A stretch of 64,000 nt of DNA. Origin: Streptomyces lichenis (GTDB lineage Bacteria > Actinomycetota > Actinomycetes > Streptomycetales > Streptomycetaceae). The position numbers were made by a program, and so were the translations under genes. Shown here piece after piece: positions 16,417 to 24,101 of the stretch. Numbering within the stretch: position 1 is the first letter of the stretch; each line of letters opens with the position of its first letter. The notes under the pieces were generated by a model that was not told the DNA's origin, searched no databases, and worked only from the letters and a program-made list of their open reading frames with translations. Location: the NCBI RefSeq assembly GCF_023218175.1, contig NZ_JALPTH010000019.1:1-64000 (forward strand), in the 5' to 3' direction.

Positions 16417-17297
16417 CACGGCCCCGCCGCCGCGCCGGAGCCGTCCAGGCCGGCGAAGGAGTACGGGGCCCAGGGACCGGTGACCTCCACTCGTACCGCG
16501 GGCTCCTGCTCGGCGGCCCGGCGGACCTCGGTCAGAAAGGCCGCGCACCGCTCCGAGGGCACCAGATAGGCGTCATTGGCGAGGTTCTCGGCCCCGCCCT
16601 CGGCCAGCGGGCCCTGCTGGACCCGGTGGTTCACCCGTTCGGCAGCATGGGCGGCCGCTGTGCGGCGCACGTGCTCCACGGCAGCCGAGGCGGCCCGGTG
16701 CGCGTCTTCCCGGCTGCGGCGCTCATGCCCCCGGGTGCGCAGATACGCCCGGCCCGGCCCGACGGTCCCGGGACCGTCGGTGGGGGAGGGGCGCCGTCCC
16801 GGCGTCGGTGCCTCGGGTCCGGAAGCGTGCGCTACGGGGGCGGGCCGGGCGGACGGGTCCGGTGCGGGTGCACTCGGCGGGGGCGCGGGTGGCGGTACGA
16901 GGTGCACCTTGACGCCCCACTCCACATGGCCGGCCAGCTGGGCCAGCCGGGAGGCGAACAGGTCCCGTCCGTCGGCCAGCAGGGCGCGTACGCCGTCCTC
17001 GTCCCGGTACACCGTCGCCAGCCGCAGCGGCAGCACCGGACCGGCGGCGGCCACGGCGTCCACCACCGCGTGATGGGCCCGGGCGACCGCCTCCAGCCAG
17101 CGGAGGTCCTCCAGCCGGGCGGCGAGTGCGGCCTCCTCGAAGTCGGCGGCGGCCACCGGTCCGGCCACGGCCGCCAGGCCGCCGTCCTCGATCAGCCGGA
17201 CCCTCGCGCCGCCGACGCCCTGGAGGGTGGGCACCGTCTGCGCGAGCCCGGGCCCGGCGGCGGCGACGCCGTACACGTACACCAGCTCGGTGCTCAC
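16416..17297 (-). CDS. gvpL: Gas vesicle protein GvpL/GvpF family (cluster 1, GvpL)
   Basis: A 293-residue GvpL/F-family protein: starts with ELVYVYGVAAA, has the central VLPLRLATVYRDEDGVRALL segment, and ends with VRVEVTGPWAPYSFAG, the conserved C terminus of this family. A 60-residue Pro/Ala-rich insert (about 148-210) splits the two halves. GvpF/L proteins bind the structural protein GvpA and help its assembly. The 3' end overlaps gvpS and the 5' end overlaps gvpJ by 4 bp. Confidence 0.94.
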   Translation of the reverse strand: MSTELVYVYGVAAAGPGLAQTVPTLQGVGGARVRLIEDGGLAAVAGPVAAADFEEAALAARLEDLRWLEAVARAHHAVVDAVAAAGPVLPLRLATVYRDEDGVRALLADGRDLFASRLAQLAGHVEWGVKVHLVPPPAPPPSAPAPDPSARPAPVAHASGPEAPTPGRRPSPTDGPGTVGPGRAYLRTRGHERRSREDAHRAASAAVEHVRRTAAAHAAERVNHRVQQGPLAEGGAENLANDAYLVPSERCAAFLTEVRRAAEQEPAVRVEVTGPWAPYSFAGLDGSGAAAGP

Positions 17298-18001
17298 CGT
17301 TCGTCCCCGGCTCCCGGTCGGCGGCGCGGCCGGGTACGGGGCCGCTCACCGTCCTCCGCCCCGGCAGCCTCCTCGGGGCGGGCGCGGCGGGGCCGCCGGG
17401 GGACTCCCTCCCCGTCGGGGTCGGCGCGCCGAGGCCTTCGGACCGCACCCTCCTCGGGGTCGGCGCGCCGGGCGGGGCGCCGCCGGGGCCGGGGCGGCGG
17501 CTCGTCCACCACGACCTCGCCCGCCTCGTCCACCACATCCGAGCCCGCCTCGTCCACCACATCCGCGCCCGCCTCGTCCGGAATGGCTGCCTCCGCCTCG
17601 TCGTCCTCCCAGGCTTCCGCGTCCCAGACCTCCGCGCCGGAGGCGGACGCCCGCAGGGCCGCTACCTCCTCCCTCAGCCGCCGGTTCTCCTCGGCCAGCG
17701 CACCGCGTCCGCCGGTGCCGCTGACCCGCCGCTCGTCGCGGGCGCGGGAGGAGAGCGAGGGGTCGTGCTCCCACCAGTCGATGCCCATCTCCTTCGCCTT
17801 GTCGACGGAGGCCACCAGCAGCCGCAGCTTGATGGTGAGCAGTTCGATGTCCAGGAGGTTGATCTTGATGTCGCCGGCGATCACGATCCCCTTGTCGAGG
17901 ACCCGTTCCAGGATGTCGGCCAGGTTCGCCGAACTCCCCTGGCCGTAGGGCGCGGCCGCTGAGGAGTAGGGGCCGAGATTGCGGGCCACGGGTTCGTTCA
18001 C
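17294..18001 (-). CDS. gvpJ: Gas vesicle protein GvpJ with long charged tail (cluster 1)
   Basis: A GvpA-family protein of 235 residues if started at the GTG at 18001, which has GAGGT eight bases upstream; an in-frame GTG at 18070 directly after the gvpZ stop would give 258. The structural core (about 25-90) contains NLADILERVLDKGIVIAGDIKINLLDIELLTIKLRLLVASVD and is nearly the same as in the cluster 2 copy. Beyond it are a short coiled-coil stretch (ALAEENRRLREEVAALRAS), an acidic region with repeated DVVDEAG, then a basic Arg/Pro-rich end. GvpJ is usually about 110-150 residues (113 in cluster 2), so the tail of over 100 residues is unusual. Confidence 0.9.
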   Translation of the reverse strand: MNEPVARNLGPYSSAAAPYGQGSSANLADILERVLDKGIVIAGDIKINLLDIELLTIKLRLLVASVDKAKEMGIDWWEHDPSLSSRARDERRVSGTGGRGALAEENRRLREEVAALRASASGAEVWDAEAWEDDEAEAAIPDEAGADVVDEAGSDVVDEAGEVVVDEPPPRPRRRPARRADPEEGAVRRPRRADPDGEGVPRRPRRARPEEAAGAEDGERPRTRPRRRPGAGDER

Positions 18002-18070
18002 GGCGGTCGACCTCGATTCGGCGTCGGTGGGCCGGCCCGCCCGGACCGGGGCCCGGGCGCGGCCCGTCAC

Positions 18071-19234
18071 TCAGCGGCGTCCCGCCCGGCGGCGCGGAGC
18101 CCGGTCCTCTTCCTCCTCGTCGTCCTCGTACTCGGGCTCGTCCTCCCCGTAGTCGTCCTCCTCCTCGTCTTCGTCCTGGTCCTCGTCCTCGTATTCGGCC
18201 TCTTCGTCCTCGGGCTCGGGCTCGTCCTCGTCTTCGTACTCCTCGTCCTCATAGGGCTCGTCGTCGTCCTCGCGGTCCTCGTCCGTGTCGGGCTCGTCCG
18301 CCCCGGACTCCTCCCCGGTGGACTCGTTGTCCTCGTGCTCCTCGTTGTCCTCGTTCTCTTCGGCCTCCGCGTCCTCGTGGCTGCGGACCACCTCGCCGTC
18401 GCGGATCTCCCCGCGCCAGCCCTCGGCGGGCTCGCTCTGCATGGTCACGAACTTGCGGTACAGCTTCAGATCGAGCCGCGCGCGGCGGCCCTGGGCGCGC
18501 CAGATGTTGCCGGTCTTCTCGAACAACCCCTTGGGGAAGTACTCCAGGACCAGCAGCACCTTGGTGAGGTTGTCGCCCAGCGCATGGAAGGTGACCGCGC
18601 CCTTGGTGGTGCCCTTGGCACCTTCCGAGGACCAGACGATCCGCTCGTCCGGGACCTGCTCCAGGACGCTCGCCTTCCAGTTGCGGTTGGACTTCGCGAC
18701 CTTGACCTGCCACTGGGAGGTGGTGTCGTCGGACTGCTCCACGTTGACGACGCCCTTAGCGAAGCGGCCGAACTGCTGGAACTGGGTCCACTGGTCGTAC
18801 GCCTGGCGCACCGGGACCCCGACGTCCACGTCCTCGATGACGACGACGCTCTTGCCCCGGGTCTCGCCCTTGCCGCTCTTTCCGCCCTTGCCGCCGCCGA
18901 ACAGGCCGGAGACCTTGTCCTTCACGGTGTCCTTGACATGGGAGAAGGCCGCGCCGGCCACCGCCCGCTGGGGGGACTTCCCCTCGGCGAGGGCCTGGCC
19001 GCCCTTGCCGAGCGCGCCGGCGACGTTGCCGAGCGAGGAGCCCGGGTCGCCCAGCCGGCGGGTGGCCTCGCCGAGCCGTCCGCCCAGTGAGCCGACGGCC
19101 CGCCCCGCCTTGGCCTCCAGATACTGCCGGAGCTCGTCCTTGAGCCGGTCGCCGGCGTCACCGAGGGCGCCGGACAGGCCGCCGGCCGTCTCCTTCGCGC
19201 TGCGCGCCGTACCGGTCGCTTCCTGCTCACTCAT
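18071..19234 (-). CDS. gvpZ: SRPBCC-domain gas-vesicle protein, GvpZ position, acidic tail
   Basis: A 387-residue protein in three parts: an Ala/Gly-rich helical region (1-115), an SRPBCC/cyclase-dehydrase domain (about 125-280; VVVIEDVDVGVPVRQAYDQW, FGRFAKGVVNVEQ, VTFHALGDNLTKVLLVLEY), and a tail of about 100 residues made almost only of Glu, Asp, Tyr and Pro, ending in a basic RAPRRRAGRR. It takes the place of gvpZ in the Streptomyces order O-A-F-G-Y-Z-J-L-S-K. Its role in vesicles is unknown. Its ATG overlaps the gvpY stop by 4 bp. There is no counterpart in cluster 2. Confidence 0.85.
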   Translation of the reverse strand: MSEQEATGTARSAKETAGGLSGALGDAGDRLKDELRQYLEAKAGRAVGSLGGRLGEATRRLGDPGSSLGNVAGALGKGGQALAEGKSPQRAVAGAAFSHVKDTVKDKVSGLFGGGKGGKSGKGETRGKSVVVIEDVDVGVPVRQAYDQWTQFQQFGRFAKGVVNVEQSDDTTSQWQVKVAKSNRNWKASVLEQVPDERIVWSSEGAKGTTKGAVTFHALGDNLTKVLLVLEYFPKGLFEKTGNIWRAQGRRARLDLKLYRKFVTMQSEPAEGWRGEIRDGEVVRSHEDAEAEENEDNEEHEDNESTGEESGADEPDTDEDREDDDEPYEDEEYEDEDEPEPEDEEAEYEDEDQDEDEEEDDYGEDEPEYEDDEEEEDRAPRRRAGRR

Positions 19235-20016
19235 GCGCCGGCCCTCCTCTGCGTCCGGCCGGATCCGGTCCGCTTGCGGGGTGCGGAAGTACGGGAGGAC
19301 TCCGCGTTACGGGAGGAGTCCGCGGCCGGCGCCCGCTTGCGGGCCGCCCGCCGGGGCTCGCCGCCGTCCTGGTCGGCGGCCGCGCTCCGGGAGCGGGAGC
19401 CGCCGGAGGCCGACTTCTCAGCCGCGGTCTTGGCGGCGGTCTTGGTGGCGGTCTTCTTCGCCGGTGCTCGCTTGCGGGGAGGCGGAGGCGGTTCGTCCGG
19501 CTCCTCGTCCTCGCCCTCCTCCCCGTCCTCGTCCTCTCCCTTTTCCTCCTCGTCGTCCCGGCTCTCCGGCTCCCCCTCTTCCTCCTCGTCGTCCCGGCTC
19601 TCCGGCTCCCCCTCTTCCTCCTCCTCGTCCCGGCTCTCCGGCTCTTCCTGGTCCGCTTCCTCGCCCTTCTGCTCGCCTTCGTCGCCCTTCTGCTCGGCTT
19701 CCTCGTCCTCCGGGCCCTCCTCGTCCTCGCCCCGGCGCAGCCGTTCGGTCCGGGCGTGCAGCTGGTCGGCGAGCCGGTCCGCACGAGCGGCGACGGCGGA
19801 GGCCGCGGCCTCCTTGCCGGCGTGTTGCAACTGCTCCCGCAGCTGCCCGCTGAGCCCTTCCAGGGCGGGCGAGTCGCTGATCAGCGCGGTGACCTTCTTG
19901 GGGTCGATCTGCTTCCGCACCAGCCAGGTCGCCACGGCGATGGCGAGCTTGGCCTTCTTGGTGCGGCCGAGCACGTAGCCGCCGAGCAGTGCGGCGCCCG
20001 TGGTCGCTTTCGTCAT
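19231..20016 (-). CDS. gvpY: GvpY-position protein with acidic repeats and lysine/alanine-rich end
   Basis: A 261-residue protein. The N-terminal 90 residues (GGYVLGRTKKAKLAIAVATW then helical) form a small conserved domain; a Glu/Asp-rich middle (about 95-175) contains three copies of a 12-residue repeat EPESRDDEEEEG; the last 85 residues are Lys/Ala/Arg-rich (APAKKTATKTAAKTAAEK), similar to histone H1-like bacterial tails. Start ATG at 20016 has AGGAGG upstream. By position it is gvpY; its function is not known. Absent from cluster 2, although GvpO of that cluster has a comparable Lys/Ala/Thr-rich segment. Confidence 0.8.
   Translation of the reverse strand: MTKATTGAALLGGYVLGRTKKAKLAIAVATWLVRKQIDPKKVTALISDSPALEGLSGQLREQLQHAGKEAAASAVAARADRLADQLHARTERLRRGEDEEGPEDEEAEQKGDEGEQKGEEADQEEPESRDEEEEEGEPESRDDEEEEGEPESRDDEEEKGEDEDGEEGEDEEPDEPPPPPRKRAPAKKTATKTAAKTAAEKSASGGSRSRSAAADQDGGEPRRAARKRAPAADSSRNAESSRTSAPRKRTGSGRTQRRAGA
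19547..19648. repeat. 36-bp in-frame repeats inside gvpY
   Basis: Two exact 36-bp units (19547, 19583) and a third truncated one (19619) encode the EPESRDDEEEEG repeats. Exact nucleotide repetition indicates recent expansion by slippage or unequal exchange. Confidence 0.85.
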
Positions 20017-20119
20017 ATGGGAAGTCCTCCTGACACGCCTTGCGGCGGTGCGGGCGGACCGGCCCCGTCCGAGCCGGTGGGGTCCGCCGAGCGGGGGCCG
20101 CGCTGATCCGGGCCGGGGA

Positions 20120-20389
20120 TCACCGCGGACCGCCTCCGGGGGCAGGGCCGGCGCCCTGGTGCCGGCGGATCTCCTCCAGCCGGTCCAGCAGCTCGTCCTC
20201 GCGGCGGTCGAACTCCCGTGGGCTGATCAGCCCGTCCGCGAGTTCGCGTTCCAACTCCCGCAGCCCTTCGAGTACCGGCTCGGGGTCGTAGTATTCGCGC
20301 TCCGCCGCATCTGTCACCTGCCGAACCACCCAGCCGACCCCGCGCACGGGGGCCAGCGGGAGGGTGAGCAGCTGGGTGAGTACGCCCAT
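20120..20389 (-). CDS. gvpG: Gas vesicle protein GvpG (cluster 1)
   Basis: An 89-residue protein of the GvpG family: an N-terminal hydrophobic stretch (LLTLPLAPVRGVGWVVRQV) followed by AEREYYDP and the coiled-coil part LADGLISPREFDRREDELLDRLEEI. GvpG is an accessory protein of vesicle assembly that interacts with GvpF/GvpA in other species. It follows gvpF by 17 bp. The cluster 2 copy (78 residues) has the same layout. Confidence 0.94.
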   Translation of the reverse strand: MGVLTQLLTLPLAPVRGVGWVVRQVTDAAEREYYDPEPVLEGLRELERELADGLISPREFDRREDELLDRLEEIRRHQGAGPAPGGGPR

Positions 20390-20406
20390 GGCCCGGTCGC
20401 ACCCCC

Positions 20407-21021
20407 TCAGACGAAGCTGTACGGCGGGAGCGGGCCGTGCAGCCGGAAGCGGAACGCCGATGCACCGTGCTCGACCGCGAGTCGCGCCTCACGGTCGAGG
20501 AAGGCCGGCTGCTCGTCCTGCGCCACCAGGAAGGAGACGTTCAGCACGTCCTCGCCCGTCGGGTCCGAGGAGCGGGACTCCCGGGCCAGCGGCCCGAGGG
20601 CGGCGGTCACCTCGGCGGCGAGGGAGTCCCGGCGGGCCCCCTCCTCCGCGGCGGTCGGCTTTTCCGGCCGGTGGGAGGCCCGCAGGTGGTACTCGGCGCA
20701 GCCGTCCAGGGCGGCCAGCCGTTCCCGGTATCCGGGCGCACGTTCCTGAAGGGTCCGCCGGACGGCCTCGTCGTCGGGCGCCAGGGTGCCGAAGCGCAGC
20801 GGCAGCACACCGCCGTGGTCGCTCAGCCGGTCGAGTACGTCCTGGTGGGCGCGGACGTCCCGGCGGCCGGCGCGCAGCTCCTCGGGGGCGTCGCTGACCA
20901 CCGCGTCCAGCGAACCGCCGGCGACGGTACGCAGTGGCCGCGGCGGGTCGCCCACCCCGTGGGCGCCGTCCAGGGCCGGCGGGGGCTCGGCCGCGGTGAT
21001 CCCGTACACATAGACCGCCAT
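20407..21021 (-). CDS. gvpF: Gas vesicle protein GvpF (cluster 1)
   Basis: A 204-residue GvpF/L-family protein: starts AVYVYGITAA, has VLPLRFGTLAPDDEAVRRTL in the middle and ends [15 protein letters not shown], as GvpF does. GvpF binds GvpA and is thought to deliver it to the growing vesicle shell. Only 3 bp separate it from gvpA, and the same order is seen in cluster 2, where GvpF is longer (241 residues). Confidence 0.95.
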   Translation of the reverse strand: MAVYVYGITAAEPPPALDGAHGVGDPPRPLRTVAGGSLDAVVSDAPEELRAGRRDVRAHQDVLDRLSDHGGVLPLRFGTLAPDDEAVRRTLQERAPGYRERLAALDGCAEYHLRASHRPEKPTAAEEGARRDSLAAEVTAALGPLARESRSSDPTGEDVLNVSFLVAQDEQPAFLDREARLAVEHGASAFRFRLHGPLPPYSFV

Positions 21022-21024
21022 GGC

Positions 21025-21564
21025 TCAGCCGTCCCGTCGCCGGTGGACGCGGCGCGCGGGCCGCGTGTCCTCGTCGACCGGCACCCGGACGTCGTCGTCG
21101 GTGGGAGGCGGGGCCCGGCGGACCGGACGCCGTCGGTCGGCGTCGGCGGACTCGGCGGCTGCCTCCTCGCGGTCCCGGTCCTTCCCGCGACCCCGGCGGA
21201 AGGACTCCGAGAAGGTGTCCGTGACCGCCTCCACGGCGCCGCTCAGCGCCCCCTTGGTCTTGCCGCGGGCGCCGCCCTCGGTGAGCCCGCCGACGACCTC
21301 CGGCAGTTGCGCCGGGGCCTTGCGGCCGGACTCCAGGTCCAGCCGGTTGACCGCCTCGGCGAAGCGCAGATAGGTGTCGACACTCGCCACGACCACCCGG
21401 ACGTCGATCTTCAGGATCTCGATGCCGACCAGGGAGACCCGGGCGAAGACGTCGATGACCAGGCCCCGGTCGAGAATGAGCTCCAGTACGTCGTACAGCG
21501 AAGAGGCGTTCCCGCCGCCGCCCTGGGCAGCGGGGCCCGCACCGCTCTGGGGCACCACCGTCAT
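21025..21564 (-). CDS. gvpA: Gas vesicle structural protein GvpA with charged C-terminal tail (cluster 1)
   Basis: A 179-residue protein. The shell-forming core (about 20-75) reads [18 protein letters not shown] then [34 protein letters not shown]. It is the main rib protein of the gas-vesicle shell. After a region shared with the cluster 2 copy ([32 protein letters not shown]) there is an extra 70-residue charged tail ([11 protein letters not shown]... [11 protein letters not shown]). ATG at 21564 has GGAGAGGAGG upstream. Bases 21371-21442 are identical to the cluster 2 gene. Confidence 0.95.
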   Translation of the reverse strand: MTVVPQSGAGPAAQGGGGNASSLYDVLELILDRGLVIDVFARVSLVGIEILKIDVRVVVASVDTYLRFAEAVNRLDLESGRKAPAQLPEVVGGLTEGGARGKTKGALSGAVEAVTDTFSESFRRGRGKDRDREEAAAESADADRRRPVRRAPPPTDDDVRVPVDEDTRPARRVHRRRDG

Positions 21565-21649
21565 GGTGCCTCCTCTCCTCCGACCCGCCGGTCCGGTGCC
21601 GCCCCGGTGCTGCCATGGCACCCGGCAGGGCACGGTGGGGGACGGGTGG

Positions 21650-21973
21650 TCAGCCACGCCGGTCGATCTGCCCCCGGGTGTAGCGGCGGACCCGTTCGTA
21701 CGCGGTCAGTTCGCCCTCCGCGTCGAGCTGGACGCGGTAGCTGGCCAGCACGCTGGTCGTCTCGGGGATCCGTTCGAGTTCCAGGACCTCCACATCGGCC
21801 TCCCACCCTTCCTCGGTGGGCCGCACGGCGGAGATGGCTTCCGGTGCCCGCCCCAGCAGCTCACTCAGCTGGTCCGCGGCCGACCGCATGGCCTTCGGCG
21901 CGGACAGGCGGCCGTCGCCGGGGCGCACACGGGCGGGAGGCGGGTCTTCCGAGGCGAACCGCTCCGGGGACAT
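21650..21973 (-). CDS. gvpO: Gas vesicle protein GvpO (cluster 1)
   Basis: A 107-residue protein of the GvpO family: [20 protein letters not shown], then [42 protein letters not shown]. GvpO starts gas-vesicle clusters in streptomycetes; its role in haloarchaea is regulatory/assembly. ATG at 21973 has GGAGGG ten bases upstream. It is the first gene of the minus-strand cluster; the cluster 2 copy has about 85 extra N-terminal residues. Confidence 0.94.
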   Translation of the reverse strand: MSPERFASEDPPPARVRPGDGRLSAPKAMRSAADQLSELLGRAPEAISAVRPTEEGWEADVEVLELERIPETTSVLASYRVQLDAEGELTAYERVRRYTRGQIDRRG

Positions 21974-22128
21974 CGCACCACCCTCCACAGGGGCACATTT
22001 GCCTATCAAGTAGAGGATATCGGACCAGATGGTGATGCGACGAATGGGTGAAGGGCCGGATCGGGTCGTCCGGTGCTTCACTCGTTCGAGGGTTCTCGGT
22101 GCGCCTCGGCGGCGGCGCACAAGTCCGG
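21974..22128 (-). promoter_or_regulatory. Promoter region of gas-vesicle cluster 1
   Basis: This 155-bp gap is the only sizeable one before the ten-gene minus-strand cluster, so the main promoter should be here. On the minus strand there is an AT-rich stretch (GATATCCTCTACTTGATAGG, about 22004-22023) unlike its GC-rich surroundings, 30-50 bp before gvpO. No match to the SigB-type consensus is evident. Confidence 0.4.
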
Positions 22129-22476
22129 CTACTGGCGCCGGTCGACGTACTCGAAGACCGAGCCGTCCGGGTGGAGCGCGATCAGATTGCGCCCCACCGG
22201 CGTCGGCAGCGGCCCGGCGACGATCTTCGCCCCGGCCTCGCTGAGCGTGCCGTACGCCGCGTCCACGTCGTCGACCGCGATGGTCGCGGCCACCTTGCGC
22301 AGCACCTCCAGTTCCGCTTCCGGTCCGCTCATCAGCAGAAAGGAGCCCACGGCCGCCACCGACACCCCGCCGCGCTCGAAGCGCAGCGCTCGGGTGCCGG
22401 TGACCCGCTCGTAGAAGGCGGTCGAGGTCTCCAGGTCGTCGACGCAGACGCGCAGGGTGGTGCCCAGAATCTCCAT
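22129..22476 (-). CDS. VOC family protein (glyoxalase/bleomycin-resistance fold)
   Basis: A 115-residue protein with one vicinal-oxygen-chelate domain of two babab units: LGTTLRVCVDDLETSTAFYERVTG at the start, FLLMSGPEAELE, then TIAVDDVDAAYGTLSEAGAKIVAGPLPTPVGRNLIALHPDGSVFEYVD. It could bind a metal through the conserved His/Glu positions (here HPDGSVFEYVD). Substrate unknown. It lies between gvpO of cluster 1 and the methyltransferase, 61 bp downstream of the latter, and may be co-transcribed with it. Confidence 0.87.
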   Translation of the reverse strand: MEILGTTLRVCVDDLETSTAFYERVTGTRALRFERGGVSVAAVGSFLLMSGPEAELEVLRKVAATIAVDDVDAAYGTLSEAGAKIVAGPLPTPVGRNLIALHPDGSVFEYVDRRQ

Positions 22477-22537
22477 GCGGGCCAGCCTAGTTGGGGCGGG
22501 ACCTGCCGGGGCGGTGCGGTGCGGTGTGGTCGGGGGT

Positions 22538-23371
22538 TCAGGCCCGGCAGAGCACCTCGCCGTGCGGCACCGCGAACCAGGCGTCCTCGGCCCGCCCCCA
22601 CTCCCGCCAGCCCTCGGCGATCTCGGCCAGCAGGGCGGGCGAGGCGTGTCCGCCCGCCACCGCCCGCTCGGCGTAGAAGGAGGAGACCGTACGGTCCGCC
22701 CACAGCCCGCTCCACCAGCTCCGCTCGTCCGGGGTGGCGAAGCACCAGGCCGAGGAGGTGGCCGTGACCTCGGTGAAACCGGCCCGGCGCGCCCAGGACA
22801 GCAGCCGCCGCCCCGCGTCCGGCTCGCCGCCGTTGGCCCGGGCGACCCGCCGGTACAGCGCCAGCCAGTCGTCCAGCGCCGGCGGCTCGGGGAACCAGGC
22901 AAAAGCCGCGTAGTCGGAGTCCCGGGCGGCCACCACCCCGCCGGGTCGGCACACCCGCCGCATCTCCGCCAGGGCGCGCACCGGGTCGCCCACGTGCTGG
23001 AGCACCTGGTGGGCGTGGACGACGTCGAAGGAGCCGTCCGGGAAGGGCAGCGCGTGCACATCGGCGACCCGGAAGTCGACGGCCTCCTCCAGCCCCCGCG
23101 CCCGTACCTCGGCGCGCGCCTGTTCCAGCACCCCGTCCGCCGCGTCGACCCCGGTGACCCGGCCGCCCGGCGCGACCAGCGCGGCCAGGTCCGCGGTGAT
23201 GGTGCCGGGCCCGCAGCCCACATCCAGCACCCGCAGCCCGGGCCGGAGTTCGGCCAGCAGATAGCCGGCCGAGTTGGCAGCCGTACGCCAGCGGTGCGAG
23301 CGCAGCACCGACTCGTGGTGCCCGTGGGTGTAGACGGCCTGCTCGGATGTGCGGGCGGCGGCATCGCTCAT
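22538..23371 (-). CDS. Class I SAM-dependent methyltransferase
   Basis: A 277-residue methyltransferase. Motif I reads VLDVGCGPGTIT (about 49-60), followed by GVDAADGVLEQARAE (motif post I), the acidic loop and HQVLQHVGDPVRAL, the pattern of UbiE/COQ5-like methyltransferases. The substrate cannot be told. It heads the minus-strand pair with the VOC gene; upstream is a long gene-free stretch. Confidence 0.9.
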   Translation of the reverse strand: MSDAAARTSEQAVYTHGHHESVLRSHRWRTAANSAGYLLAELRPGLRVLDVGCGPGTITADLAALVAPGGRVTGVDAADGVLEQARAEVRARGLEEAVDFRVADVHALPFPDGSFDVVHAHQVLQHVGDPVRALAEMRRVCRPGGVVAARDSDYAAFAWFPEPPALDDWLALYRRVARANGGEPDAGRRLLSWARRAGFTEVTATSSAWCFATPDERSWWSGLWADRTVSSFYAERAVAGGHASPALLAEIAEGWREWGRAEDAWFAVPHGEVLCRA

Positions 23372-24101
23372 GGCTTACTCCCGGGGTCGCTCGGGTGGTG
23401 GGGTGCGGCCAGCGTAGGCGCGTAGGTCGAATGGCGAGATAGACGTCTCATTGAGTGATACGTACTGGGGCGGGGGTGAGTGCGGAGGGGTCCGGTGCGC
23501 CCGGACTGCGGGCGTTTGGGGTGCGGGCTCAGGGGCACCGGGAAGGTCCGCCGGGCTGCCAGTCCGGCGGAGGTGTGCGCGGCAAGGACAGGGCCTTGGG
23601 GCTCCGCTCTTGGGTCCGCCGGGGTGCCGCCCGGAGGGCCTGGGAACTGCTCGCAGGTCCACCGGGACACGGCCTCGGATACGTCCGGGGGTGCTGTCCC
23701 TGTACGGCCCGGGGTCGCCGTCCGGAGGCGGCCGGGACACCGTTCCCGGAAGCTTCGGGGTCGCCGCCCTGGAGACGTCCGGGACGGGCCGCGGCCGCGG
23801 CGCAGCCCTGGCGCATCCGGGACGCGCCCCGGCAGGCGCGTCCGGGGTCACCGTTCCGGGAGGCCCGTGGACGCGCTGATTGGCACAGGGCGGCACAAGA
23901 TCAGGCCACGCCGCACCAGACCGCACCGCACCAGACCGCACCAAGCCGCAGCAACCAGAGCAGACCGACACCAAGACCGGCCACACCAGAGCAGACCGGC
24001 ACCAAGAAGCCAGCCTCACCACACCAGACCGCACCAGCCGCAGCAACCACCCCCCCGAGCACACCGCACCGGAACAACCGCACGATCACGCTGGAGGCCC
24101 C
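23372..24101. promoter_or_regulatory. Long gene-free region with a C/A-rich leader before the NADH dehydrogenase
   Basis: The 730-bp gap between the divergent methyltransferase and NADH dehydrogenase genes holds no credible gene. Bases 23430-23470 are AT-richer and probably contain the methyltransferase promoter. Bases 23880-24085 are rich in C and A, poor in G and almost free of T on the plus strand, with repeats of CACCAGACCGCACC and CCAGAGCAGACCG. This untranslated leader would be C-rich and weakly structured, the composition of Rho-loading sites. Confidence 0.55.
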
